Positions 54,959-63,596 are shown, counted from the stretch's first letter. The stretch: DNA of 64,000 nt from Acinetobacter towneri DSM 14962 = CIP 107472 (GCF_000368785.1 NZ_KB849695.1:103650-167649); one strand, 5' to 3'. Notes: generated by a model from the letters alone, not told the origin. Numbers and translations are program-made.

Positions 54959-56068
54959 ATGGCAACATCCACCACTTCAGCACATATTTCTCTGCATCAA
55001 GACGATCCAGCCGCCTTGAAAGCGTGGATTAAAGCTCAAGCTTTGGCGCTTGGTTTTGCTGATTGTGTCATTGCCAAACCAGATGCTCAAGCAGAATTAG
55101 CACGTTTTCAGGAATATTTAAAACGTGGCTATCATGGCGATATGAAGTTTCTAGAAGAAAATTTAGACAAGCGCGCCAATCCCACACTATTAGTCCCGAA
55201 TACCAAAAGCATTATTTGTGTGCGCATGAATTATTTGGTGGAAACACCACGTCCACGACATATTCCCGATGCACCTAACTCTGCAATTATAGCCCGTTAT
55301 GCACGTGGACGCGATTATCACAAAGTCATGCGCGGACGCCTAAAAACCCTTGCGACACGTATTCGTGAAAAAGTGGGCGAGTTTGAATCACGCCCCTTTG
55401 CCGACTCAGCCCCAATTTTTGAAAAGTCGCTTGCAGAAAGTGCAGGCATGGGTTGGACAGGCAAACACACATTACTAATTCATAAAAAATCTGGGTCTTT
55501 TTTTGTATTGGGTGAGCTGTTTACTTCACTAGATTTACCTTTTGATGCACCTGCAACTCCGCATTGCGGTTCTTGCACAGCCTGCATCGACATTTGCCCA
55601 ACACAGGCCATTGTTGAACCTTATATGTTGGATGCGCGTAAATGTATTGCTTATTTAACCATTGAATATCAAGGTGTGATTCCTGAAGAATTACGCCGTG
55701 GCATTGGTAATCGTGTGTTTGGTTGTGATGATTGCCAACTGATTTGCCCGTGGAATAGCTTTGCCCAAGTCACCACGGTGGATGATTTTCATCCTCGACA
55801 TGCCTTAGATCAGATCAGCTTGCTAGATTTATGGCAATGGGATGAAAGCACGTTTTTAGCCAAAACTGAAGGTAGTCCATTGCGACGTACAGGCTATCAA
55901 AGTTTTATGCGTAATATTGCCATCGGGCTTGGTAATGCCCCTTTTTCAGCACAAATTTTACAAATTTTGCAGCAAACGCGAACACAGCATGATGAGATTG
56001 TGCAAATCCATATGGATTGGGCGATTCAGGAACAATTGCTTAAACAGCCTAAAATTAAACAAAAATGA
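54959..56068 (+). CDS. queG: Epoxyqueuosine reductase
   Basis: Cobalamin- and iron-sulphur-dependent enzyme that makes queuosine in tRNA. The ATG at 54959 (MATSTTSAHISLHQDD) is taken, since upstream in-frame Mets (from 54857) run into the nnr promoter; length is 369 residues. The two Fe4S4 clusters are HCGSCTACIDICP and FGCDDCQLICPWN, and FADSAPIFEKSLAESAGMGW is the QueG signature. Its need for cobalamin links it in function to the cob operon at 58-61 kb. Confidence 0.93.
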   Translation: MATSTTSAHISLHQDDPAALKAWIKAQALALGFADCVIAKPDAQAELARFQEYLKRGYHGDMKFLEENLDKRANPTLLVPNTKSIICVRMNYLVETPRPRHIPDAPNSAIIARYARGRDYHKVMRGRLKTLATRIREKVGEFESRPFADSAPIFEKSLAESAGMGWTGKHTLLIHKKSGSFFVLGELFTSLDLPFDAPATPHCGSCTACIDICPTQAIVEPYMLDARKCIAYLTIEYQGVIPEELRRGIGNRVFGCDDCQLICPWNSFAQVTTVDDFHPRHALDQISLLDLWQWDESTFLAKTEGSPLRRTGYQSFMRNIAIGLGNAPFSAQILQILQQTRTQHDEIVQIHMDWAIQEQLLKQPKIKQK

Positions 56069-56347
56069 CCACCAAAATAGTGCGATATTTTAAGTGCAGT
56101 TTTCTTGCCAATTTATGCAAATAACTAAATTTTAGCAACAAATTCATCGCAAAAATAATAATCCATAAAATTTAATTTTGCAGCGAAATATCAGAAAAAT
56201 TGCTTAAGTTTGCAACTAAATAGACTGCATGATTTTAATTCTATTCTGTCGAATATTTGCCACGAAATTGGGAGATTATGCCTTTCTGATTCAAACTATT
56301 TGTGTATGATACAGACTATGAATAATAGGGATGATGGACTTTTACTT

Positions 56348-57340
56348 ATGTCAGTACGCAATGATTGGACTCGAGAAGAAATTCAGCAGTTATATGAACA
56401 GCCTTTTCTGGATTTAGTCTTTGAAGCACAGCGTGTGCATCGCCAACATTTTGCTGCCAATACTGTACAAGTCAGTACCTTATTGTCGATTAAAACAGGT
56501 AAATGCCCTGAGGACTGCAAATATTGCTCGCAGTCTGCGCATTATGATTCACAGCTTGAAGCTGAAAAACGCATTGCGGTTGATAAAGTCATTCAAGAGG
56601 CTAAAGAAGCTTTAGCATCAGGTTCTTCACGTTTTTGTATGGGCGCAGCATGGCGTAATCCGCATGAACGCGATATGCCCTATGTTCTGGAAATGGTGCG
56701 TGAAGTCAAAGCTCTGGGCTTAGAAACTTGCATGACTTTAGGGATGTTAAACCAATCGCAGGCAGAACGCTTAAAAGATGCAGGCTTAGATTATTACAAC
56801 CATAACCTAGACACATCGCGTGAGTATTATCCTAATGTGATTAGTACCCGCTGTTTTGATGATCGCTTAAACACTTTGGATATTGTGCGTCAAACAGGTA
56901 TGAAAGTATGTAGTGGCGGTATTGTCGGTTTAGGTGAAGATACCCAAGACCGTATTGGTTTATTACATGAATTAGCGACTTTACCGTTACATCCTGAATC
57001 TGTGCCGATCAATATGTTAGTTCCGATTGAAGGTACACCATTGGCTGAAGTAGAAAAACTGGATGTGATTGAGTGGATTCGTACCATTGCAGTTGCACGT
57101 ATTATCATGCCAAACAGCTATATTCGTTTATCTGCAGGGCGTGAATCGTTATCCGATTCAGATCAGGCGTTGGCATTTATGGCAGGTGCGAACTCGTTAT
57201 TCTCAGGTGAAAAGCTTTTAACCACACCAAACGCAGGCGAAGGCAAAGACAAACAATTGTTCCAAAAATTAGGCTTAGTGCCTGAACGTGCCAAGCCAAC
57301 CGTTTCTGAGTTGTCGGTAAATGCGATGGCAATGGCTTAA
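56348..57340 (+). CDS. bioB: Biotin synthase
   Basis: Radical SAM enzyme that inserts sulphur into dethiobiotin. The SAM cluster motif is [11 protein letters not shown], and EGTPLAE and [22 protein letters not shown] are BioB hallmarks. The start at 56348 ([20 protein letters not shown]) gives 330 residues, in the usual range; a longer frame from 56210 adds 46 residues with no family resemblance. No other bio gene lies near. A strong terminator follows. Confidence 0.96.
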   Translation: MSVRNDWTREEIQQLYEQPFLDLVFEAQRVHRQHFAANTVQVSTLLSIKTGKCPEDCKYCSQSAHYDSQLEAEKRIAVDKVIQEAKEALASGSSRFCMGAAWRNPHERDMPYVLEMVREVKALGLETCMTLGMLNQSQAERLKDAGLDYYNHNLDTSREYYPNVISTRCFDDRLNTLDIVRQTGMKVCSGGIVGLGEDTQDRIGLLHELATLPLHPESVPINMLVPIEGTPLAEVEKLDVIEWIRTIAVARIIMPNSYIRLSAGRESLSDSDQALAFMAGANSLFSGEKLLTTPNAGEGKDKQLFQKLGLVPERAKPTVSELSVNAMAMA

Positions 57341-57363
57341 AATTTTAGCACCCATCCAAATGT

Positions 57364-57394
57364 ACAAAGTCCCTAAAAGGGACTTTGTTTTTTT
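57364..57394 (+). terminator. Terminator after bioB
   Basis: ACAAAGTCCC and GGGACTTTGT form a perfect ten-base stem around TAAAA and run into seven more T. About 24 bases after the bioB stop. Confidence 0.92.
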
Positions 57395-57426
57395 ATGCAG
57401 CAAAATAAGTTTATGCGGCAACGCTT

Positions 57427-57636
57427 TTAAGAGGTAATTAAAATTCCGTAACTGGCATTTAAATACTGCCCTGTTTTAATAATATCTACCCCGTTGGCAT
57501 GTTCTACCGTCAGTTGTTGCTGAATCGCATCATAATAAAACCGATCATAACAATCCTGATGATGCAGCAGCCACGTCAAAGTATCTGCTAGATTGTCATC
57601 TACAATATACGTTTTTTCTTGAAAGTTTTTAGCCAT
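57427..57636 (-). CDS. Small hypothetical protein, 69 residues
   Basis: Not recognised. The sequence has a predicted beta-helix alternation with acidic and aromatic residues (YIVDDNLADTLTWLLHHQDC, FYYDAIQQQLTVEHANGVDII). It has two Cys-free halves, no signal peptide and no clear ribosome site. It is convergent with bioB, about 30 bases past the terminator. Open reading without internal stops and the codon use suggest a real gene, but with moderate confidence. Confidence 0.55.
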   Translation of the reverse strand: MAKNFQEKTYIVDDNLADTLTWLLHHQDCYDRFYYDAIQQQLTVEHANGVDIIKTGQYLNASYGILITS

Positions 57637-57710
57637 AAATACGGTCAGTTCAATATTTCTAGGTACTGGATTTTAAGCGGAATACCTTGTGGGATAAAGT
57701 GTGCGGAGGA

Positions 57711-57739
57711 TAGAAAATTTAATTGTGCACTTGTATAAA
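57711..57739 (+). promoter_or_regulatory. Candidate sigma-70 promoter TAGAAA-17-TATAAA
   Basis: TAGAAA at 57711-57716 and TATAAA at 57734-57739 are separated by exactly 17 bases, with a G just before the second box (TTGTATAAAT), close to an extended -10. No coding frame starts just downstream, so a non-coding transcript is the simplest reading. Confidence 0.4.
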
Positions 57740-57746
57740 TCAAACT

Positions 57747-57910
57747 TCGTACAGCATGAGAAGTCTCCCCACCAAAAGAGGTGGGAATGATATATGTAGT
57801 TTTGAAGATGGATAAGTGCAGTCTAATCTATACATGCAGGCAAGACTAAGCAAAATATTCAGGCTATTAGCCTAAAATAAAAAAGTGAGTCATAAAGACT
57901 CACTTGGTTT
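57747..57910 (+). ncRNA. Candidate small RNA with two hairpins
   Basis: Between the candidate promoter at 57711-57739 and a hairpin at 57883-57905 lie about 160 bases without a coding frame. CCCACC at 57768-57773 pairs with GGTGGG at 57780-57785, giving a strong GC-rich hairpin; AGGCT-ATT-AGCCT is another at 57861-57873. The end hairpin AAGTGAGTC/GACTCACTT is followed by GGTTTT, a weak T-run. Wholly inferred from structure; no known RNA family is recognised. Confidence 0.3.
57877..57905 (-). terminator. Terminator after the 37-residue protein gene
   Basis: AAGTGAGTC at 57883-57891 and GACTCACTT at 57897-57905 form a perfect nine-base stem with an ATAAA loop. The A-run before it gives a six-U run in minus-strand RNA, about 30 bases after the gene's stop. 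It may also end a plus-strand small RNA. Confidence 0.85.
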
Positions 57911-57933
57911 TAATACAGATTCAATACTTAACA

Positions 57934-58047
57934 TTATTGTGTCTTAGAATCCCCACACTTACGACACTCTAAATGCGCCCCGATTTCTTCCATTGCGTCA
58001 TATTCATAAATATGGATACAGAAAATTTGCTTTAACAGTTTGATCAT
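57934..58047 (-). CDS. Very small Cys-rich protein, 37 residues
   Basis: Reading the minus strand from the ATG at 58047 to TAA at 57936-57934 gives 37 residues: MIKLLKQIFCIHIYEYDAM, then EEIGAHLECRKCGDSKTQ. The C-x-H pair at residues 10-12 and the C-x-x-C at 28-31 resemble small zinc-binding proteins of the DUF1660 kind. AGGA lies nine bases before this ATG; an earlier in-frame ATG at 58056 directly touches the AGGA and is less likely. A clear terminator follows. Function unknown. Confidence 0.7.
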   Translation of the reverse strand: MIKLLKQIFCIHIYEYDAMEEIGAHLECRKCGDSKTQ

Positions 58048-58301
58048 AAATGACATTCCTTTTGATTTTTATACATCACGTTTGTGATCTCATCCTGAGA
58101 TACAAATGCCATCAAGGCTGATTGACATAAACTACTATTATCATATTTAAAAAAAATAGCAAATCTAATTTAGGAACTTTCCGACAAATGACAAATTCAT
58201 CTGCATACTTGCTGAAATTGAGTGCATAAATAGCTGTAAATTCATTCGCTTATATTATTTCAATTTTCAGCGCACTTGAAACAAGAAAAACTGCTCAAAA
58301 G

Positions 58302-59045
58302 CTAATTTATTAAAAACCAAAGAATCGCAATAGCCAATAACATCATGCTTTCTGTTATTTCAATACTCGCACCAACGGTATCGCCCGTAATTCCACCTAA
58401 ACGCTGCATAAATTTATATCGCAAATACAAGGTGCTAAGGATAAAAGTCAGAACGGTCACCAAACCCACCCATCCCCAAAGCACTCCTGCAAGCAAGGTC
58501 AATGCGATCACAATTTTTGTGCCTGTTTTAGGCAAATGTGCCTGAATAGCAGTGCCTAAACCATTGGCACGTAAATAAGGCGTGCTTAAAAATAAAACCA
58601 AAGCGCTTAATCGTCCCAATACGGGTACAAACAGCAAAAATGCCAAATACTGTTGTTCGAGCAATACATACAACGCAGACCATTTTAATAAACAGCAGAT
58701 CAGTAAGCTCAATACTCCAATCGGGCCGCTGCTTGGGTCTTTCATGATGTTTAAGCTACGTTCAGGATCACCAAAACCGCCGACCCATGCATCGGCAGTA
58801 TCAGCCAGTCCATCTAAATGTAAACCACCTGTCAGCCAAATCCAGAGCACTAAAATTAAGCTGCTACTCAGAACCAAAGGCAAGAATTGCAATAAATGCG
58901 CCATCCCCCACAGCGCAGCTCCAATTAGTAAGCCAACGAGCGGATAAAACAGCAGTGATTGTGCATTTTGTGCTGCAGTTGGCATCTGTTTTAAAGAAAC
59001 AGGAAAAGTGCTCAGGAATTGCAAGGCAATCCAAAAAGGTGTCAT
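58302..59045 (-). CDS. cobS: Adenosylcobinamide-GDP ribazoletransferase (cobalamin synthase)
   Basis: Joins adenosylcobinamide-GDP to alpha-ribazole (phosphate), the last step of B12 nucleotide-loop assembly, in the inner membrane. The start ATG at 59045 overlaps the cobC stop by four bases and gives 248 residues. GGLHLDGLADTADAWVGG with its acidic residues, MKDPSSGPIGV and several membrane helices are the CobS hallmarks. Last gene of a five-gene run with 4-base overlaps. Confidence 0.95.
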   Translation of the reverse strand: MTPFWIALQFLSTFPVSLKQMPTAAQNAQSLLFYPLVGLLIGAALWGMAHLLQFLPLVLSSSLILVLWIWLTGGLHLDGLADTADAWVGGFGDPERSLNIMKDPSSGPIGVLSLLICCLLKWSALYVLLEQQYLAFLLFVPVLGRLSALVLFLSTPYLRANGLGTAIQAHLPKTGTKIVIALTLLAGVLWGWVGLVTVLTFILSTLYLRYKFMQRLGGITGDTVGASIEITESMMLLAIAILWFLIN

Positions 59046-59647
59046 GTTTGCCCCTGCATGCAAATGTTGCCATTGGGATGTAACTGGAATGAACTCAATT
59101 GCCCCAACGCTGCAGACATTTTTAAAATATCGTCTAAAGATTTTTTCTGCGCCAATACTTTGAGCAATTTAATTACCCCGCCATGCGTGACCAATAACAC
59201 ACGTTTAGGTTGTTGCTCGAGTTGTTGTAAATATTGGTTGAGATCGGACAGACCTTGCAAAACGCGCTGCTGAAAATTTAGCAAAGATTCTGCTTGTGGC
59301 GGACTAAATTGGGTCGGTGTCATCCAAAATTTAGCTAAATCTTCAGGGTATTGTTCATATAAGGTTTGAGTGGAAATAGCTTCCCATGCACCAAAATGCA
59401 TTTCCTGAAATTGTGCATCAATATACAGTGGCAATTGCTGTGCTTGCGCAAAGGTCTGAGCAACCTGCAGACAACGCTGTAAAGGTGAACTTGCCACAAC
59501 ATCCCATCGCTGTCCTGTAGCTATTGCCGTGTTTAAAGTCTGCTGCATGTCTTGCCAACCTTTTAAAGTCAAAGCATCATCGGTTGAGCCACGCAAAGTA
59601 TGACCCAATTCTGTTTCGCCATGTCTTAATAGGTTTAGCATGATCAT
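59042..59647 (-). CDS. cobC: Histidine phosphatase family, alpha-ribazole phosphatase-like
   Basis: Removes phosphate from alpha-ribazole 5'-phosphate or from adenosylcobalamin 5'-phosphate. The 201-residue protein begins with the phosphohistidine motif LLRHGETELG; HFGAWEAIS and VTHGGVIKLL carry the other catalytic residues. Histidine phosphatases are numerous, so the specific role is drawn from its place between cobT and cobS. Start overlaps cobT by four bases; Met3 is an alternative. Confidence 0.85.
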   Translation of the reverse strand: MIMLNLLRHGETELGHTLRGSTDDALTLKGWQDMQQTLNTAIATGQRWDVVASSPLQRCLQVAQTFAQAQQLPLYIDAQFQEMHFGAWEAISTQTLYEQYPEDLAKFWMTPTQFSPPQAESLLNFQQRVLQGLSDLNQYLQQLEQQPKRVLLVTHGGVIKLLKVLAQKKSLDDILKMSAALGQLSSFQLHPNGNICMQGQT

Positions 59648-60702
59648 AAAGATACTTTCTCACCAATAACCGCAGCTTCGGCAAAAGTCGCCATTTGATT
59701 ATGCAAGGCACAGGCCAGTTGGATAATGCCCAATGCCGCGCCCGCACCGCTGCCCTCACCTAAGCGTAAATTTAGATGCAGCAAGGCTTGTGCACCTAAT
59801 GCTTCTAATAAGCGACGATGTCCATATTCAGCCGATTGATGCCCAAACAACATCCATTCTCGGACTTGAGGATTTAAACGCACTGCAACTAATGCAGCAG
59901 CACTGCTGATAAAACCATCCACCACCATCGGCAAGCCCAACTGCGCACAGCGAATATACGCGCCCACCATTGCAGCGACCTCCAATCCACCAACTGCACA
60001 TAAGGCTTTAAAAGCATCATCTTGCACATAGTTCTGATGTAGAGCTAAAGCAGCATCAATCACCTGTTTTTTATGTTGCAATTGTGCAGTGTCAATTCCT
60101 GTGCCTATGCCAGTCAAGGCTTCAGCAGGTTCTTGTAATAAAAAGCAAGACAAGGCTGATGCCGAACAGGTATTTCCAATACCCATTTCACCTGCGACAT
60201 AAATCGAGGCCTGCTGTGCGATGGCATCTTCCACACTTTGACGTCCAAGTGCCATCGCATCTGCACACGCTTGTTCAGTCATGGCGCGGGTTTTAGCAAA
60301 ATTCGCTGTGCCTGCACGAATACAATGCCGCTCTACTCCTGCATATTCATACGCTTCCCCGACCGACCCGCAATCCACCACTTGTAAATGCGCCTGATAT
60401 TGTCGGGCGATGACGCTGATACATGCCCCACCTGTGGCAAAATTTTGTAGCATTTGCCGAGTCACGGCTTGGGGATAGGCGGAAATATTTTCTTCCATCA
60501 CGCCATGATCGCCTGCGAAAATACATATCCACGGACGTTCAATATTCGGCTGCGTTGTTCCTTGCAAAGCCGCCAGTTGAATCGCAATATTTTCCAATGC
60601 TGCCAATGAACCTGTTGGTTTGGTCAATTGAAGTTGTCGTGCAATTGCCTGTTGTTTCATCTGTTCATTTGGCTTTTGACACGCTGCAAACCACCAAGTC
60701 AT
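59644..60702 (-). CDS. cobT: Nicotinate-nucleotide-dimethylbenzimidazole phosphoribosyltransferase
   Basis: Makes alpha-ribazole phosphate from a lower base and nicotinate mononucleotide. The 352-residue protein has IFAGDHGVMEENISAYPQAVT, a family motif, GEMGIGNTCSASAL near residue 170 and LRLGEGSGAGAALGII near the C-terminus, with the Glu that acts as catalytic base. It overlaps cobU and cobC by four bases each. Confidence 0.95.
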   Translation of the reverse strand: MTWWFAACQKPNEQMKQQAIARQLQLTKPTGSLAALENIAIQLAALQGTTQPNIERPWICIFAGDHGVMEENISAYPQAVTRQMLQNFATGGACISVIARQYQAHLQVVDCGSVGEAYEYAGVERHCIRAGTANFAKTRAMTEQACADAMALGRQSVEDAIAQQASIYVAGEMGIGNTCSASALSCFLLQEPAEALTGIGTGIDTAQLQHKKQVIDAALALHQNYVQDDAFKALCAVGGLEVAAMVGAYIRCAQLGLPMVVDGFISSAAALVAVRLNPQVREWMLFGHQSAEYGHRRLLEALGAQALLHLNLRLGEGSGAGAALGIIQLACALHNQMATFAEAAVIGEKVSL

Positions 60703-61220
60703 TGATTCTCTCCTTTTAAAAGCATTGGAAAACCAGCTACACAGAACTGTACTTTGTCTGCAATTTGCCCCAATTGCTGATGTAATCGCCCTGTTTCATC
60801 GACAAATTTTCGGGTTATTTCGCCCATCGGTACAACGCCCAAACCTGTTTCATTGCTTACTAAAATAATATCGGCTTGCAACTGAGGTAAAGCTTCGAGC
60901 AATGCTAAAATTTGTTGTTCGGCAAAGTTTTCTGCAGATTGCATCAATAGATTACTCATCCACAAGGTCAGGCAATCTACTAAAATCACAGCATGGGGAT
61001 GATCCAGTATCTTTAACCGCTCTGCCAAATACAAAGGCTCTTCGTACAATTGCCAAGTCTGCGGACGCTGTTGTTTATGATGCTGAATCCGTGCCTGCAT
61101 TTCTGCATCGCCCGCTTGGGCGGTTGCCACATAAATGACGGATTTGCCAAATTGCTGCGCAGTTTGTTCAGCCAAGCGGCTTTTACCCGAACGCGCACCA
61201 CCTAAAATAAGTTGAATCAC
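60699..61220 (-). CDS. cobU: Adenosylcobinamide kinase/guanylyltransferase
   Basis: Phosphorylates then guanylylates adenosylcobinamide to give adenosylcobinamide-GDP. The 173-residue protein starts with GTG at 61220 and has the P-loop ILGGARSGKSRLAEQ (residues 5-19), IYVATAQAGDAEM, and VDCLTLWMSNLL. The GTG overlaps the stop of the upstream 2H phosphoesterase gene (GTGA), indicating translational coupling. Confidence 0.95.
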   Translation of the reverse strand: MIQLILGGARSGKSRLAEQTAQQFGKSVIYVATAQAGDAEMQARIQHHKQQRPQTWQLYEEPLYLAERLKILDHPHAVILVDCLTLWMSNLLMQSAENFAEQQILALLEALPQLQADIILVSNETGLGVVPMGEITRKFVDETGRLHQQLGQIADKVQFCVAGFPMLLKGENQ

Positions 61221-61855
61221 ATGTGCTCCAAAGGAAATTGATGCATGCTAAATAGCTGACCTTGTAAAGTGTGCGCCTGATAATAACCAAAATTTAAATG
61301 ATGGATATCTAAATCGAAATATTGCACGGGGAGATTTTGAATACGCTGCAAAATCAAATTGGTTGAGAACGCTGTTTGATATAAACCCAAAGTAATATGT
61401 GGATGATACTGCAAGGCTGCGATTTCAGCCCCACCTGCGCCAAGTGCCTGACGTATACGCGCCAATTGCTGTGATTGATCTTGCACTTCTACAAATAAAG
61501 CACTGTTAAAGCTATTGATGCCGCCCACTTTCAGTTGAAAAGGCTTGAGTTGCAACTGCTGTAAGGCTTGAACTTGTTGTTGAAATTGTGACTCGAGAAA
61601 GTCATCTTCCCAATGCTTTGATGCAGCATAAAACCCACAAATATATAAGGTGATATGAAACTGACGTGTGTTTGGGCGAAATAACACATCTGAAAATTGC
61701 TGTTTTAATTGTTGTAAATAGCATTCTAAAGCTGGATGTTGAACAGTTAAATACCAAAGCGCATAACGCTCACGCCCACGATGCCATTCAGGATAATCAT
61801 GCTGCTGTGTTGGAATAACGTACTGATTGGCTTGAATAAACACGGGATAATTCAA
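61217..61855 (-). CDS. 2H phosphoesterase (2'-5' RNA ligase superfamily) coupled to cobU
   Basis: A 212-residue protein with the two His-x-Thr motifs of the LigT/2H superfamily: FHITLYI (residues about 80-86) and PHITLGLY (about 155-162). Such enzymes hydrolyse cyclic phosphodiesters or act on RNA ends. It has no membrane helix. It is the first gene of the run that continues with cobU-cobT-cobC-cobS, each overlapping the next by four bases, so it is very likely made together with them. Its part in cobalamin metabolism is not known. Confidence 0.85.
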   Translation of the reverse strand: MNYPVFIQANQYVIPTQQHDYPEWHRGRERYALWYLTVQHPALECYLQQLKQQFSDVLFRPNTRQFHITLYICGFYAASKHWEDDFLESQFQQQVQALQQLQLKPFQLKVGGINSFNSALFVEVQDQSQQLARIRQALGAGGAEIAALQYHPHITLGLYQTAFSTNLILQRIQNLPVQYFDLDIHHLNFGYYQAHTLQGQLFSMHQFPLEHM

Positions 61856-62119
61856 TGAATTAAAACAGCTTATGGTAAAACATTCACAACTGAATAGACA
61901 TGAAAATCATGCAATTTGAGGTGAATATTTTTCAGTTTGGTATTTTAACCATCTACATCATTTAAATAATTTTGATTTTAATGAGATGGATAAAATTCAG
62001 AAGATGGCTGAAACAGGTCTGCAATGTTATGCTGAAATGAAGATGATATTTTCTAATCTACACAAGACACTACATTACTGTGAAGCTTTACCCCATCAGA
62101 ATCGGTATAACTGGAGTTT

Positions 62120-62989
62120 ATGATGCAACAAGAATTGATCTGTTATAAACAACTTCCTATTTGGAATCATGACTCAATTCCACAAGGGTTTAAAAAACAA
62201 CACAATACCCAAGTCGGCACATGGGCGAAGTTGACTATTTTAAAAGGCGAATTGCATTTTTCGATGCTGCATGAATCTGGTGAAGTACAATCTGAGCATA
62301 TTTTTTCCGTGGAAAATCAACCACCATTTATTGAACCGCAAGCGTGGCATAAAATTGTATCTGCCAGTGATGATATTGAGTGCCAGCTTAGTTTTTATTG
62401 TTTGCCTCAAGATTATTTTGTTAAAAAATATAAATTAAGCCCAACACATTCTGAAATTTTAATGGCACTTCCACAGTTAACCGTGGGTAAAGCTTTGGAT
62501 GTTGGCTGTGGTACAGGCCGAAATGCGCTGTATTTGAGCCAAAACGGTTTTCAGGTGGATGCTTGGGATGTGAACCCAGTGAGTATCCAAAAATTAAATG
62601 AAATTATTGCTGCAGAACAGATTTCATCTATTCAAACTGCTGTTCGGGATTTCAATCAGGATGCCACTATTACTGGTGAATATGACTTCATCAACTGTAT
62701 CGTAGTAATGATGTTTTTGGCGCCTGAAACTATCCCTCCTCTTATTCAGCATATGCAGCAAGCGACCAAACCTCAAGGCTTTAACTTAATTGTTTGCGCG
62801 ATGAATACTGAAGATTACCCTGTGCAACAGGACTTCCCTTTTAGTTTTAAAGCGGGTGAGTTAAGTGCTTATTATGCTGATTGGGATATTGTGAAATACA
62901 ATGAAAATGTCGGTGAATTGCACCGTAAAGATGCAGATGGTAATCGAATTAAACAGCGTTTTGCGACATTGTTGGCGAGGAAAAAGTAG
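62120..62989 (+). CDS. tehB: TehB-like SAM-dependent methyltransferase with N-terminal DUF1971 domain
   Basis: A 289-residue protein. Residues 1-95 (LICYKQLPIWNHDSIPQGFKK, WAKLTILKGELHF) match the cupin-like DUF1971 domain; residues 105-289 form the methyltransferase with SAM loop ALDVGCGTGRNALYLS. This two-domain layout and length fit Haemophilus TehB, which gives tellurite resistance by methylation. The gene stands alone, with no tehA nearby. GGAG lies seven bases before the ATG. Confidence 0.88.
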   Translation: MMQQELICYKQLPIWNHDSIPQGFKKQHNTQVGTWAKLTILKGELHFSMLHESGEVQSEHIFSVENQPPFIEPQAWHKIVSASDDIECQLSFYCLPQDYFVKKYKLSPTHSEILMALPQLTVGKALDVGCGTGRNALYLSQNGFQVDAWDVNPVSIQKLNEIIAAEQISSIQTAVRDFNQDATITGEYDFINCIVVMMFLAPETIPPLIQHMQQATKPQGFNLIVCAMNTEDYPVQQDFPFSFKAGELSAYYADWDIVKYNENVGELHRKDADGNRIKQRFATLLARKK

Positions 62990-63052
62990 AATCACAAAAG
63001 AAATTTGAAACAGATGATCTTTTTTAGCTGCTCGCAAACGAGGAGTTGTTTG

Positions 63053-63071
63053 TCCTAGATACTGCCTAGGA
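63053..63071. promoter_or_regulatory. Inverted repeat TCCTAG-7-CTAGGA upstream of pliG
   Basis: A perfect six-base inverted repeat with a seven-base spacer, about 54 bases before the lysozyme-inhibitor gene. Position and symmetry suit an operator for a dimeric regulator; no regulator gene is adjacent. Confidence 0.4.
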
Positions 63072-63072
63072 T

Positions 63073-63082
63073 CAAGGGTTCA
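63073..63082 (+). repeat. Direct repeat CAAGGGTTCA, left copy
   Basis: The same ten bases recur at 63587-63596. The two copies bracket the lysozyme-inhibitor gene, as a target duplication or recombination scar might. The chance of such a match within 600 bases is small but not negligible. Confidence 0.4.
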
Positions 63083-63124
63083 TATGTTATTCTGTAGTGA
63101 GGTATACAATTATTAAGGTAACTT

Positions 63125-63556
63125 ATGAAAATAGCGAATACGAAATTACTAGCTGGTGCTTGTATGGCCCTAACTTTAACTATGCTTAGCCCTGCCGTAC
63201 TTGCAAATGATAACAATGATATACGAAAGATTGTAGTAGTTAACTTTGCAAAAAAAGCTTACTCTGCAAATTATTACGGAAGGATAGATGGATACAAGTA
63301 TGATTCCTACAAATTTTATGCTAAAAAAGGGCAAAAGTTAAAAGTGAAGTTGACTGGAGGAAATGTTGAAACTTACTTATGGGGTAATCAATTAAAAGAC
63401 TCCATCAGTCTTGGAGAATATTCTCCAGAGCTTGATGATAATGGTATTTATATTTTACCTGCGTCAGGTGAGTATGAAATTAGAGTATTTCAACCTAGAT
63501 CACAAGCAAGAAAAGATAAAAAACCTCAATACTGGATGAGTATTAACATCAAATAA
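63125..63556 (+). CDS. pliG: PliG-like periplasmic inhibitor of g-type lysozyme
   Basis: A 143-residue secreted protein. The signal peptide ends near residue 27 (SPAVLA). The mature part (YYGRIDGYKYDSYKFYAKKGQKL, ETYLWG, YSPELDDNGIYILPASGEYEIRV, ARKDKKPQYWMSINIK) aligns closely, from memory, with E. coli PliG (YcgK), which blocks goose-type lysozymes of hosts. All five Arg codons are CGA, AGG or AGA, unlike the CGT/CGC-rich neighbours, and the gene is AT-rich, which suggests transfer. AAGG lies eight bases before the ATG. It adjoins an IS element. Confidence 0.85.
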   Translation: MKIANTKLLAGACMALTLTMLSPAVLANDNNDIRKIVVVNFAKKAYSANYYGRIDGYKYDSYKFYAKKGQKLKVKLTGGNVETYLWGNQLKDSISLGEYSPELDDNGIYILPASGEYEIRVFQPRSQARKDKKPQYWMSINIK

Positions 63557-63586
63557 AGAATTGCTAGATTCGTTTAAGTTTTAATA

Positions 63587-63596
63587 CAAGGGTTCA
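63587..63596 (+). repeat. Direct repeat CAAGGGTTCA, right copy
   Basis: Second copy of the ten-base sequence that also lies at 63073-63082, on the other side of the lysozyme-inhibitor gene. It is part of the 14-base tandem repeat described at 63588. Confidence 0.4.

Noticed and set aside
56210..56347. 46-residue extension of biotin synthase
   Set aside because: No family resemblance, and the ATG at 56348 gives a normal-length BioB.
61856..62119. Cobalamin riboswitch upstream of the cob operon
   Set aside because: The 264-base upstream region shows no B12-box-like conserved stretch and no terminator hairpin.
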